Origin: Betaproteobacteria bacterium
GTDB lineage: Bacteria > Pseudomonadota > Gammaproteobacteria > Burkholderiales > Burkholderiaceae_D
Direction: 5' to 3'
Assembly (NCBI GenBank): GCA_903644065.1
Contig: CAHJXF010000001.1
Coordinates: 1-42,201 of the forward strand
DNA: 42,201 nucleotides
Position 1 is the stretch's first letter. Each line of letters begins with the position of its first letter. The translations under genes were made by a program, and so were the position numbers. This document shows positions 26,857 through 35,668 of the stretch, one piece after another. The notes beneath the pieces were generated by a model, which had not been told where the DNA came from, searched no databases, and worked only from the letters and a program-made list of their open reading frames with translations.

Positions 26857-28557
26857 TCACCGCCCGACCGGGCCGCCGGGCGACGGCAGGGCCGGCGAGA
26901 CGATGCGATAGCGAGCTTCCAGCGTGTCCTTCGCGTCGGTCGGCACCCACGGATCGTCCTCGATGCGGTACGGATGGCCCGACCACTGGTGGAAGCACGA
27001 CTGCCAATACTCGAAGCTGCGCAGGTCGTCCGGCGTGCCCCATGACAGGTAGTGGTCGACCGCGAAGAGCCGGCAGTCGAGGCCCAGCGCCAGCGCATCG
27101 TTGACGCAGGTGTCGAGATAGAACTCGCCGTTCACGCGGCCGTCGCGTTCGATCATCCGCGCGAGGCAGGCGCGAAAGTCCGCGGCGCAACGGAACGTGA
27201 ACGTGCCGAGCACGATCGGGTCGTGCGCCGGATCGGCCAGCGGTTGCTTGACCGAGACGCGTTCGATGCGATCCGAGCCGTCCGCCGTCGCGATCCAGCC
27301 GAACATCTGCGGTCGCCGAACCGCGTTGACGTTGCCGCGCACGCCCCACACGACGACGTCGACCGTGGGGTCGTCGAGCAGCCGCTGCAGGGCCTCGGCG
27401 TCGTACAGGCAGCCGAAGTCGCAGGCCCCGAAAGTGATCGGTCCGCACGCCGCCTCGGCGCTTGCGGCCTCGAGCGCGTCGAGCCCGATCGCCGCCGTCA
27501 CGGCCTGCCCCTCCGTGAGCCGTTCGACGGTGGGCAACGCGGCGTCGGGATAGGCGCCCTGCAGCGCGTCCGTCACGGTGTCGAGGCCGGGCATGTCGGC
27601 CCGTACGACAAATGCGTGTCCGGTCGCCGCCGGAAGGCTGGCGATCGCCTGCATCACCATCGGTCGGCCCGAGACCGGGATCACCGGCTTGGCCAGCGCG
27701 TAACCGTCGCGCCGAAAGCGCTCTCCCATCCCCGCCATCGGGACGACGAGCGCACCGTGCGGCGTCATGCTCCGCGACGCGATCGAGTCGGCGTCGAGGA
27801 GCCGGCGGAAGGCCTGCGACCAGCCGAGGTATTCGCGGACGTCCTCGGGCGTGCCCCACTGCATGAAATGCTGCAAAGGATAGACGGCGACCCGGCTGCC
27901 GCGCGCCAACATCGGCTTGTAGGCGAGGCTCACGTAGTACTCGCCGTTGACGTGGTGGTCCGCGGCGACCGCGGCTTCGAACGCTTCGGCGAGGATGCGG
28001 CCCGACGCGAAATAGTAGGTGCCGCTCGACGCGTACTCGTTCATGCGCTGGTCGGTGTACGGCTGCTTTTCCTGGATGTCGAGCGCCCAGCCGTCGTGCT
28101 CGCGCAGGTAAGCGTAGTTGGTCGAGCCGAGCGAGTGCGGGTGGAAGCCGCGATAGGCCGGCAGGGCCCCGTCGCAACTCGACTCCGCGACGAAGCGCTT
28201 GAAGTGCGCCCAATCCCAATAGCACGTGAAATCGCAGTAGTTGACGATCACCGGTCGGTCCGGGTCGATCCAGTCGGACGCGCGCTGCACCGCATGCACC
28301 GGCCCCAGCTTGTGCGACGGGATACCGCGCACCGTACCGGTCGGACACAGCGCGGCGAGCGTCTCGGCCATCCGGTACTCGGGGTGATCCAGATGGTCCT
28401 GGTTGCAGATGAACAGCACGTCGCGCTCGCCGGGGAACAGGTCGAGCACGTGCGCGATGATCGGCTTGCCATCGATCTCGATCAGCGGTTTCGGCACCGC
28501 ATAGCCCGCCTTGCGGAAGCGTTCGCCGAAGCCGGACATCGGGATGACGATCTGCAT
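26857..28557 (-). CDS. Tandem sugar-nucleotidyltransferase-like protein
   Basis: 566 residues made of two copies of a nucleotidyltransferase (GT-A-like) domain. Copy 1 (1-265): IPMSGFGERFRKAGY (5-19), PKPLIEIDGKPI, CDF (108-110), EKQP (163-166), NGEYY (204-208), WGTPEDV (234-240). Copy 2 (268-566): VPMAGMGERFRRDGY (272-286), AKPVIPVSGRPM, CDF (379-381), VKQP (437-440), NGEFY (476-480), WGTPDDL (506-512). Both keep the loop, Lys and Asp motifs, so both may be active or one may be regulatory. Such enzymes activate sugar or polyol phosphates with NTP. The ATG at 28557 is used since it starts the first strand; the frame is open to 28617. Substrate unknown. Confidence 0.83.
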   Translation of the reverse strand: MQIVIPMSGFGERFRKAGYAVPKPLIEIDGKPIIAHVLDLFPGERDVLFICNQDHLDHPEYRMAETLAALCPTGTVRGIPSHKLGPVHAVQRASDWIDPDRPVIVNYCDFTCYWDWAHFKRFVAESSCDGALPAYRGFHPHSLGSTNYAYLREHDGWALDIQEKQPYTDQRMNEYASSGTYYFASGRILAEAFEAAVAADHHVNGEYYVSLAYKPMLARGSRVAVYPLQHFMQWGTPEDVREYLGWSQAFRRLLDADSIASRSMTPHGALVVPMAGMGERFRRDGYALAKPVIPVSGRPMVMQAIASLPAATGHAFVVRADMPGLDTVTDALQGAYPDAALPTVERLTEGQAVTAAIGLDALEAASAEAACGPITFGACDFGCLYDAEALQRLLDDPTVDVVVWGVRGNVNAVRRPQMFGWIATADGSDRIERVSVKQPLADPAHDPIVLGTFTFRCAADFRACLARMIERDGRVNGEFYLDTCVNDALALGLDCRLFAVDHYLSWGTPDDLRSFEYWQSCFHQWSGHPYRIEDDPWVPTDAKDTLEARYRIVSPALPSPGGPVGR

Positions 28558-28641
28558 TTTGTACGGGGCTCGATCGGTTGCGATGCGATCAGCGAACGCC
28601 GGCCGATCGCGTTGCACGGTGCTGCGGGAAGAGCGAGTTCG

Positions 28642-29481
28642 TCATGCGGGCACGAGCTGCCGGATCCGGTCGGCTTCGAAGGCGCCGACCAGGTTGCAGT
28701 ATTCGAGATGGAGGATGTGACGGTACATCGCGATATAGCGCTGGTCGTTGTTTCGCAGGTCGAGCGTCGAGTCGCCGTGCACTGCGTACAGGAACGGAAA
28801 GACGGCTAGCAGCTCGTCGAAGAAGTCCGGGACCGAGGTCCGCTGGAACGCGTTCAGGCACCAGTGATTCAGTTCAAGGACGACGACCGGACGATGGCGA
28901 TGGAGGGATGCCGTCAAACCGCGCAGCACGTGCAGCTCGAACCCTTCGACGTCGATCTTGACGAAATCGATCGGCTGCTCGCCCACCAGCGCGTCGCCGT
29001 TGCGTACCCGGATGGGCTCGACGGTATGCCCACCGCTCGCCTGCGTCTGGTTCGAGACGAAGGCCCCGGCACGGTTGGTCGGCGCGAAGGTGAGCGTCAG
29101 GTCCTCGTCGATCGTGCCGAGGCCGACGTTGTGCAGCGTGATGTTGCGCAGTTGCGAGCACCGAACGTTGCGCTGCAGGTAATCGAACGTCGTGGGTGAA
29201 GGTTCGAAAGCATCGACCCGTGCGGCCAGCTGGGCGAACAGGATGGCGGTGAAGCCGACGTTGGCGCCGATGTCGAGGCAACGATCTTCGCTGCGGACGA
29301 GTCGGCGGAACAGCTTTTCCATCGCTGGCTCGAAGGTCGTGCCGACGTGCGCCAGATAGTCGTCGTCCGACTCCATCAGGTAGGTGCCGTCCCCGATCTT
29401 CACGTTCGCCCTGCCGCCGCGGTCCATACGCTTCTCGTTGGCTACCTGCGCTGCACGACGTTTGCGCCAGGCGCCGATCAC
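28642..29481 (-). CDS. FkbM-family SAM-dependent methyltransferase
   Basis: 279 residues. The FkbM core shows CLDIGANVGFTAI (68-80, SAM loop), VDAFEPSP (89-96), and FVKIDVEGFELHVLRG (173-188), the family hallmark. The N-terminal 60 residues contain the usual VKIGDGTYLMESDDDYLAH segment. FkbM members O-methylate sugars, polyketides and other hydroxyls; in this position methylation of a glycan residue is likely. Its ATG overlaps the stop of the triple glycosyltransferase gene (ATGA), so the two are coupled, and 84 bp separate it from the nucleotidyltransferase gene. The exact acceptor is unknown. Confidence 0.88.
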   Translation of the reverse strand: MIGAWRKRRAAQVANEKRMDRGGRANVKIGDGTYLMESDDDYLAHVGTTFEPAMEKLFRRLVRSEDRCLDIGANVGFTAILFAQLAARVDAFEPSPTTFDYLQRNVRCSQLRNITLHNVGLGTIDEDLTLTFAPTNRAGAFVSNQTQASGGHTVEPIRVRNGDALVGEQPIDFVKIDVEGFELHVLRGLTASLHRHRPVVVLELNHWCLNAFQRTSVPDFFDELLAVFPFLYAVHGDSTLDLRNNDQRYIAMYRHILHLEYCNLVGAFEADRIRQLVPA

Positions 29482-32400
29482 TGCAGTCGCAACGTCTTGA
29501 TGTACAGCCCCAGCCGTCGCCTGTCCCCGCCGCCTGGCGAACGTGCGCCGGGGACGCGGATTTCGAGCCAGTTTTGCTCACCGAGCAGGATCGAGTCGCG
29601 AGGCAGGACCACCGAAATCACGTGGTCCGCCAGCGTATGTGTCTCGGCATACAACAGCACGTCGTTGAGAACGAGGAAGATGGTTTGCTGGTCGTAGGTA
29701 CCCACGACGATCTCCAGCGTCTTCGGGACCAGGCTGTCCCTCGGCAGCAGGAAGCCGATCCGCGACCGCTTGCCTTCGGTCCAGCGATGGGTCGGCTCGA
29801 CCACGGACCAGCCTTCCCAATCGAGCTTCAACGAGTCGAACGGCAGTGTCTCGGGCGGCTGGATGTACGCGGTGGCTTGCCACTGCCGCGTGCTGGGGCC
29901 GTCCATGCGCTGCATCAGCTGGCGGGCGCTCGCGGCCCATGAATAGAAGCGAATGCCCGTGGTCCCCGGCGCCTTGCCCGCTTCGAACAGCGCGATCCAT
30001 TGCCGAACGCTGGTGGCGAGGGCGTCCGCATCGGTACCTTCGAAGTAAAACGCGTGATCGCCCGCCACTTCGCGGAACACCTTCAAATCTCGCGCGATGA
30101 TCGGCAGGCCGTGTTGTGCCGACTCGATCAGCGGCAATCCGAAGCCCTCGCCGCGCGACGCGGCGATCAACGCGGTCGATGCGGGATAGATCTGGTCGAG
30201 GAACTCGTCGCTGATCCTCTCCAGCCAGAACAGGCGGGTGCCGAACTCCGCGTGATTCGTGACGCCCGTCAGAAACTCGTCCATCAACCAGCCCGACTTG
30301 CCGACGATCACGAGGCCCACGTCGAGACCCTCGGCCCACAACAGATCGAAGGCCGCCACGACCTGCGCATGACCCTTGCGCGGCTCGACGGTGCCGACCA
30401 TCAGGAAGCTGCGGCGCGCCCCGATCGCCTCGAGCATCGCTTCGCTGCCGGCCGGCAAGCCCTTGGTCGGCGCGCTCGCGCCGAGGTCGGCGCCCAGATG
30501 GAACGATCCCACCTGCAACGGCACCTGTCGCAGCGGCTGATTCTCTTCGAGCCATTCGACCAGATCATCGGCCACCGCGTCGGAGATGCACATCACGCGA
30601 TCGGCGAACTTGCCGATGGTCTGCAGCCACAGGCCGAAGGCGATGTCCATGCCCTTGGGAAAGAAGCCGGGCAGCTTGACGGGCAGGAGATCGTAGGCGA
30701 CGAAGACGATCCGTACGCCGTGTTCGCTTTGCGAACGAAACCAGTCGGGCATCAACGTGACGCAGTCGCCTGCAAGGTCCAGGCCCAGGAAGACGTCGCC
30801 GGGCTGCGTGTCGATGACTTCTTCCTCGACGTCGCTGGCCGCGGCGCCGCCCAGCAGGGTCGACAGATAATGGTCGGCTTTGCGATAGACGCTGTCGCCG
30901 AGGTGTGTTCGCACCGGTTCGATCCGGTAACCATCGGGCTGGTTGCGCAACAGTTCGAGCAGCATGGCACGGACGGTGCGTTGAATGCCGGTGCGCAGGT
31001 CGAGGTCGGCGATCGCCGAGACATCGACATAGAGACGTGGCTCGATTGCGATGTTCAACGCCCGCGCCATCGCTTGAGCGGTCGCCCCACGATGCCAGGC
31101 GGTACGCGGCGCGAACGCGGCCCATCGATCGGCAAATCGTTCGAGGCGTTGTGCATGGCGGCGCGGCGAGAAGCGCAGAGCCGTTTCGATCGCCGTCGCG
31201 TAACGGGCGGCCACCGCACCCGGGTCGTGCCGTTCGCGCACCTGCCGTCGTCCACGCTGCGCGAGTTCCGCGCGAAACGCATGATCGTCGGCGAGGCGGA
31301 CGATCGCCTGTTGGAGATGCATCGGGGTGACTTGCTCGGGCAGCTTGAGCACGACGTCCGACGGCAGCTCCGAAAGGCTGGCGTGGTCGTTTACGATCAG
31401 GGCGATCCCTGCGCCCAGCGCATCGAATACGGCCGCCGACGTTTCACCGCGCGAGGCGCCGCGCAACTGCACCACCACGTCGGCAGCGGCGAGGTAGGTG
31501 CGGTAACCGGCATTCGACACGTGGCCCGTGATGTCGAGCCGCTCGGACGACTCGCGCGCAATGCGTCCGGCGATCGTCGTGCCGTATACGCCGGCCTGGT
31601 TGGCGCCGACGAAGGTCAACCGCACGCGCTTGACCAGCGATATCGGCAACAGGTCCCATGCGTCCAAGATCAGATGATTGAGCTTGTGCGGCGCGATCAT
31701 GCCGAACGAGCAAATCAACAACTCGTGCGGCTGCACGCCCAGTTCGATGCGCGCATGGTGGCGTTCCTGCAGCCTGACCATCGCCCGCGGGAACGGAATG
31801 GGCACGTGGCGACGGGCGATGGAGCTGCCGTACCAGTAGCGCGCGAGGCCCGCTGCGTATTCCGAGTGCACGATGACGCAGTCGGCCGCCTCCAGCACAT
31901 CGAGGTTGCACGGCAATTCGGCGACCACCGCGTCGCGTCCCTCCTCGCTCAGCAGCAGCCGGCCGGCCGGACCGTGCGAATGCGCGACGGTCTGCTCGAA
32001 CCAGACGCCGTGACCGGGCTGCTGTTCGCGCCACATCTGCAGGTCGCCCAGGAAGAAGTCGTGCAGTACGACCACGCCTGGGAAGCGCTGCAGCAGGCCG
32101 AACATGTGCGAGTGGAACGGCGAGTTGCCGAAGTGGTAGAGCACCCGCTCGAACTGGTCGCCATGCTGCTCGAACCACTGCAGCGAGCGCAGCGGCATCC
32201 ACTCGGGTATCCACGATGTGTCCACGTCGGCCTGATCGACGATCAGCTCGAGGGCGTAGTGCGCCTGCAGCGCCGGGATCAGTTCGGCGCAGTAGTCGGC
32301 AATGCCGCTCGGTGCCGGTGGCAGCGGCGCGACGAAGGCCAGACGAGGCCGCGTGTTCTGCAGGGTCTGCAAATCGACCGGTGCGCCGGTGCCGCGCTGA

Positions 32401-33626
32401 TCGGAGAGCCGCCGCAGATGGGTCAGTGCGCGCTCGGCAACCTTGTCCCAACCGAAGCGAACCACCAGATCCTCGTGATTCATGCGCAGCCGCGCCAGGG
32501 CTTCGGGATCGCGCAGGACGCGATCGATGGCCGTGTGCAGCGACTGCGCGTCCCCGGCGGCCCGGGCCTCGGCGCGCAACTGCACTTCGCGCATCGCCGG
32601 CGTGTCGACCGTGAGCACCGGCGCGCCGCAGCTCATCGCCTCGAGTGCCGGCAGGCCGAAGCCTTCGTGCAGCGACGGAAAAACGAACAGTTCGCAGTGC
32701 TGATACAGCACGACGAGTTGCTCGTCGGTGACATGGCCGGTGAAGACGACGTCATCGCCCATCCGCAGGCCGGCACCTTCGATGCGGTCGGTGAGGCGAG
32801 TGAGCGCCGCGCTGGCACAGCGCCCGGCCAGCACCAGCTGGCGCCCGGCCCGCAACTCGCGATCGAGGCCGGCATAGGCCTCGACCAGGGCATCGAGGTT
32901 CTTGCGGCGGTCGTAGCCGCCCGCGTAGAGGATCGCCTTCCCGCGCACGCCGAGCGCCGAGAAAACGGCCGCAACTGCATCGCCGTCGCCACTCTCGGGC
33001 GGCACGAAGCGCGAGTCCAGTCCGGTCCCGATGATCGTCAGCTTCGCGTCGGCGATGCCGAGCAGCGTGGCGGCCTGTTCCTGGGCGGTCGTCGAGATCG
33101 ACAGCAGGACGTCCGCGTTGCGCAACGACGCAATCTTCCGCTCGTACCACGACCGCATCGTCGCATTCGCGAGGTACTCGTCGGGCGCGAGCATCGGGAT
33201 CAGGTCGTAGAGCATGACGGCGGTCGGCAGGTGGTTGACCCAGCCGCCGACCGACGTCACCGCCGACCCGCCGTACCCTTCGAAGAGACTCATCACGAGG
33301 ACCGCATCCGGTCGCAGTGCGCTGAGCGCGGCTTCGCGGATCACTTCACTGACGCCACGCCGTTCGTTGTTCTCGTCGTCGCTCCCGCTGGTTGCGCCGA
33401 TGCTGTGAAAACCGCGGATGCGGGCGGCGGGCACGATGTCGGCAAAGTCGGCGCGAAGCCGGGCCGCGGACTCGCGCATCGTCTCGTTGATGAACAGGAA
33501 CAATTCGTCTTCGGCGTCGGCGCGCAGCGCGGCGGCGATGGCGACGCAGAGGCCCATCGCGTAACGACCGATGCCGCGGAAGCGACTCTCGCTCTGGACG
33601 CACTGCATGTCGATCACGAGACGCAT
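29478..33626 (-). CDS. Three-module GT4 glycosyltransferase with C-terminal beta-rich domain
   Basis: 1382 residues. Module 1 (1-408): FRGIGRYAMGL, YAGGYDRRKNLDAL, EX7E Glu321/Glu329 in HEGFGLPALEA. Module 2 (426-820): PSGIADYCAELIPAL, SFGMIAPHKLNHLI and RGETSAAVFDALG, where the second Glu is missing. Module 3 (864-1245): DVSAIADLDLRTGIQRT, VGTVEPRKGHAQVV, EX7E Glu1160/Glu1168 in GEGFGLPLIES. A last part (about 1260-1382) looks like a beta sandwich. Multi-module GTs of this sort (for example WbdA) polymerise O-antigen of ABC-exported chains; with gmd/rmd nearby a D-rhamnan or mixed polymer is plausible. Located between the WbdD-like and fkbM genes; it ends in ATGA with fkbM. Confidence 0.88.
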   Translation of the reverse strand: MRLVIDMQCVQSESRFRGIGRYAMGLCVAIAAALRADAEDELFLFINETMRESAARLRADFADIVPAARIRGFHSIGATSGSDDENNERRGVSEVIREAALSALRPDAVLVMSLFEGYGGSAVTSVGGWVNHLPTAVMLYDLIPMLAPDEYLANATMRSWYERKIASLRNADVLLSISTTAQEQAATLLGIADAKLTIIGTGLDSRFVPPESGDGDAVAAVFSALGVRGKAILYAGGYDRRKNLDALVEAYAGLDRELRAGRQLVLAGRCASAALTRLTDRIEGAGLRMGDDVVFTGHVTDEQLVVLYQHCELFVFPSLHEGFGLPALEAMSCGAPVLTVDTPAMREVQLRAEARAAGDAQSLHTAIDRVLRDPEALARLRMNHEDLVVRFGWDKVAERALTHLRRLSDQRGTGAPVDLQTLQNTRPRLAFVAPLPPAPSGIADYCAELIPALQAHYALELIVDQADVDTSWIPEWMPLRSLQWFEQHGDQFERVLYHFGNSPFHSHMFGLLQRFPGVVVLHDFFLGDLQMWREQQPGHGVWFEQTVAHSHGPAGRLLLSEEGRDAVVAELPCNLDVLEAADCVIVHSEYAAGLARYWYGSSIARRHVPIPFPRAMVRLQERHHARIELGVQPHELLICSFGMIAPHKLNHLILDAWDLLPISLVKRVRLTFVGANQAGVYGTTIAGRIARESSERLDITGHVSNAGYRTYLAAADVVVQLRGASRGETSAAVFDALGAGIALIVNDHASLSELPSDVVLKLPEQVTPMHLQQAIVRLADDHAFRAELAQRGRRQVRERHDPGAVAARYATAIETALRFSPRRHAQRLERFADRWAAFAPRTAWHRGATAQAMARALNIAIEPRLYVDVSAIADLDLRTGIQRTVRAMLLELLRNQPDGYRIEPVRTHLGDSVYRKADHYLSTLLGGAAASDVEEEVIDTQPGDVFLGLDLAGDCVTLMPDWFRSQSEHGVRIVFVAYDLLPVKLPGFFPKGMDIAFGLWLQTIGKFADRVMCISDAVADDLVEWLEENQPLRQVPLQVGSFHLGADLGASAPTKGLPAGSEAMLEAIGARRSFLMVGTVEPRKGHAQVVAAFDLLWAEGLDVGLVIVGKSGWLMDEFLTGVTNHAEFGTRLFWLERISDEFLDQIYPASTALIAASRGEGFGLPLIESAQHGLPIIARDLKVFREVAGDHAFYFEGTDADALATSVRQWIALFEAGKAPGTTGIRFYSWAASARQLMQRMDGPSTRQWQATAYIQPPETLPFDSLKLDWEGWSVVEPTHRWTEGKRSRIGFLLPRDSLVPKTLEIVVGTYDQQTIFLVLNDVLLYAETHTLADHVISVVLPRDSILLGEQNWLEIRVPGARSPGGGDRRRLGLYIKTLRLQ

Positions 33627-33628
33627 GG

Positions 33629-35668
33629 TCAGTCCGTCTTCGCCGCGTGGACGGCCTGCACCGCGGACAGTCGACCGTAATAGCGCCGGACCGTCGAGGA
33701 CATCAGCGCGATGCGTTCCGCTTCATCCATCTGGTCGTCTTCCTCGTCGCGAAAGCGTGGGCCCAGCGCCGCCTCGACGCTGCGACCGTCCGACAGCGGA
33801 TTGATCAGCAGGTCTTTCTGCGACAGCGACCTCAGCACACGGTTGCGCAGTCCCGGTACGAGCCGAACCGCGGTACGACCGAGCTTCCAGACCCAGGGAA
33901 TCGACAGCACGCCGCGGCCGACCGGCGTTGTTCCGTCCGAGCTCGCCATGCCGGAGCGCAGTCGCGTCATCCACTTGGTCGTCGCCCGAAGCGGCGAGGT
34001 GATGCGCCACGAGACGCTGTCGACATAGAGCGCCGCCGTGCGCTCCGCCGCGTCGCGCACCGCCTGCTGCAGGCGTCGATCGGTTTCGGCCTGGCGGTCC
34101 TCGGCCTGGCTCGACTGACGGTCGACCAGCGCTTCGTGATTCGCGCGCCTGAGCGCATCGAGTGCGGCGACGATGCGGAATTCGCGCGCATCCGAGTTGC
34201 GTCGGGCGGTCGTCAGCGCCTGGCGCAGCGTGCCCTGGACGCTTTCGGCCTGTCGCGTCATCGCGACGCTGGTCCGTGTCATCGACTGCCCGAGTTCATC
34301 GTGCAGCGCGGCGATCTCCGTTCGGAGGCGGTCCAGCGTGTCGCGTGCCTGTTCGGCCGCGACCCGCCGCCGTGCCGTCTCGGCCTGCAAGTCCTCCGCC
34401 GCGGCGTGCAGCGGCTTGAGTGCGCGATGCAGAGAAGCGTTGCTCTGGGCCGCGACGCTCGCATGCTCGCGCGCCGCGATCGCCTGCAGGTCGGCCAGTG
34501 CCTCGGTCCGGACCGACAGCTTCCAGACCGCCTCCTGAACCTCCGCTCGCAAGCTGTCGATCGATGTCGCGCTGCGTGCCTCTGCCTCGGCCAGCAGATG
34601 GCGCACGTCGATCTGGCCGATCGCGTCGCGCAAACCGTGATCGGTGCGCTCGATCGATTCGCTCAGTTCCGCCTGGCGCACCTGGGTGTCCGCCACCAGA
34701 GCGCGGGTGGCGTCGCTCTCCGCATGCACCAGCGCGTGCAGCGCCGCGATCGAAGCATCGGTCCCGCTCAAGTGCTCCGCGAGAGGCGTGATCGTGTTGT
34801 AGACGGCTAGGATCGCTTCGTGGATCGCATCGCGCGACTCGAGGACGACGTGGCGCAGCACGTCGACGGTGGCCCCGTCGCCGCCGTCGTTCGCAATGGC
34901 CCGCGCCCGCTGGACCTGGTCGAACGCGCGAATCGCCTCGAGCTCGCTGGGCGGCGATTGCGTGGATCGATCGACTTGCACGCGGACCGCGTCCACATAC
35001 TGACGGTCGGACGTCTTCAGGCCGATCACCGCGTAGTCGAGCGCCGAGAAGAACAGGGGACGGATCGCGGCTTCGATCGAATCGACCGGGTCGATCCGGC
35101 GCTCGCCATTGATCCGCATGATGTGGGCGCTCGGCAGACCGGATTGTTCGAGATAGAACTGCAGCAGCAGCGGCGGGATCGGCTTCTCGTGCGTCGGATC
35201 CAGGTAGAAGTTGGAAGTGCCGACCATCACGTTCTCGGGATTGGGCGTCTCGAGGACGATCATGCCGTCGGCCGCCAGGACGCGGTTCATCTCCGCGAGG
35301 AACGTGAGCAGCAGTTCGGTGGGCAGGTGCTCGACCAGATGAAATGCGGTGACGAGTTGCACCGAGGCGTCGGGCAGGCTCGAGAGATGAGCGACGGCGT
35401 CGCCGAGCAGCGTCTTGACGCCGTGTTTCGACGCTTCGTCGAGCATGCGGCTGTTGCTGTCGATGCCCAGCGCGTCCCAGCCGCGGTGCATCAGCAACTC
35501 GAGCCATTCCCCTCGGCCGCAGCCGCAATCGACGGCACGCCGCGACGCGTGCCGCGATTCGAGCAGTTCGAGAAACGGGACGTAGTCGCCGAGCCGCTCG
35601 AGGATCGCGCCGCGCGGCCCGCGGAAGCGCTCCTCGAAGCGCGCATACAGATCGTCCACGCGACTCAC
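33629..35668 (-). CDS. Methyltransferase with long helical region (WbdD-like chain terminator candidate)
   Basis: 679 residues from the GTG at 35668 (GTGA with wzt). Residues about 30-215 are a class I methyltransferase: VDCGCGRGEW (46-55), LGIDSNS, FHLVEHLP and an ETPNPEN segment. From about 275 to 545 the protein is almost wholly helical, Ala/Glu/Arg-rich and heptad-like, consistent with coiled coil. Then comes SWRITSPLR and a basic C-terminus that could touch the membrane. E. coli WbdD joins a methyltransferase/kinase to a coiled coil that measures O-antigen length; here no kinase domain is seen. Between wzt and the polymerase-like GT, a terminator/ruler role is a good inference. Starting at the ATG at 35698 would add ten residues. 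Confidence 0.82.
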   Translation of the reverse strand: MSRVDDLYARFEERFRGPRGAILERLGDYVPFLELLESRHASRRAVDCGCGRGEWLELLMHRGWDALGIDSNSRMLDEASKHGVKTLLGDAVAHLSSLPDASVQLVTAFHLVEHLPTELLLTFLAEMNRVLAADGMIVLETPNPENVMVGTSNFYLDPTHEKPIPPLLLQFYLEQSGLPSAHIMRINGERRIDPVDSIEAAIRPLFFSALDYAVIGLKTSDRQYVDAVRVQVDRSTQSPPSELEAIRAFDQVQRARAIANDGGDGATVDVLRHVVLESRDAIHEAILAVYNTITPLAEHLSGTDASIAALHALVHAESDATRALVADTQVRQAELSESIERTDHGLRDAIGQIDVRHLLAEAEARSATSIDSLRAEVQEAVWKLSVRTEALADLQAIAAREHASVAAQSNASLHRALKPLHAAAEDLQAETARRRVAAEQARDTLDRLRTEIAALHDELGQSMTRTSVAMTRQAESVQGTLRQALTTARRNSDAREFRIVAALDALRRANHEALVDRQSSQAEDRQAETDRRLQQAVRDAAERTAALYVDSVSWRITSPLRATTKWMTRLRSGMASSDGTTPVGRGVLSIPWVWKLGRTAVRLVPGLRNRVLRSLSQKDLLINPLSDGRSVEAALGPRFRDEEDDQMDEAERIALMSSTVRRYYGRLSAVQAVHAAKTD

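Noticed and set aside
19538-28557. Catabolic (rhamnose or fucose degradation) role for the aldolase cassette
   Set aside because: No isomerase, rhamnulokinase-type sugar kinase (FGGY), transporter or regulator is present, and the genes are coupled with glycosyltransferase and nucleotidyltransferase genes.
30000-33680. Very long plus-strand open frame (1226 codons) opposite the triple glycosyltransferase gene
   Set aside because: It is the antisense shadow of a clear three-module glycosyltransferase in GC-rich DNA; the product is His/Arg/Gln-rich with no domain pattern.
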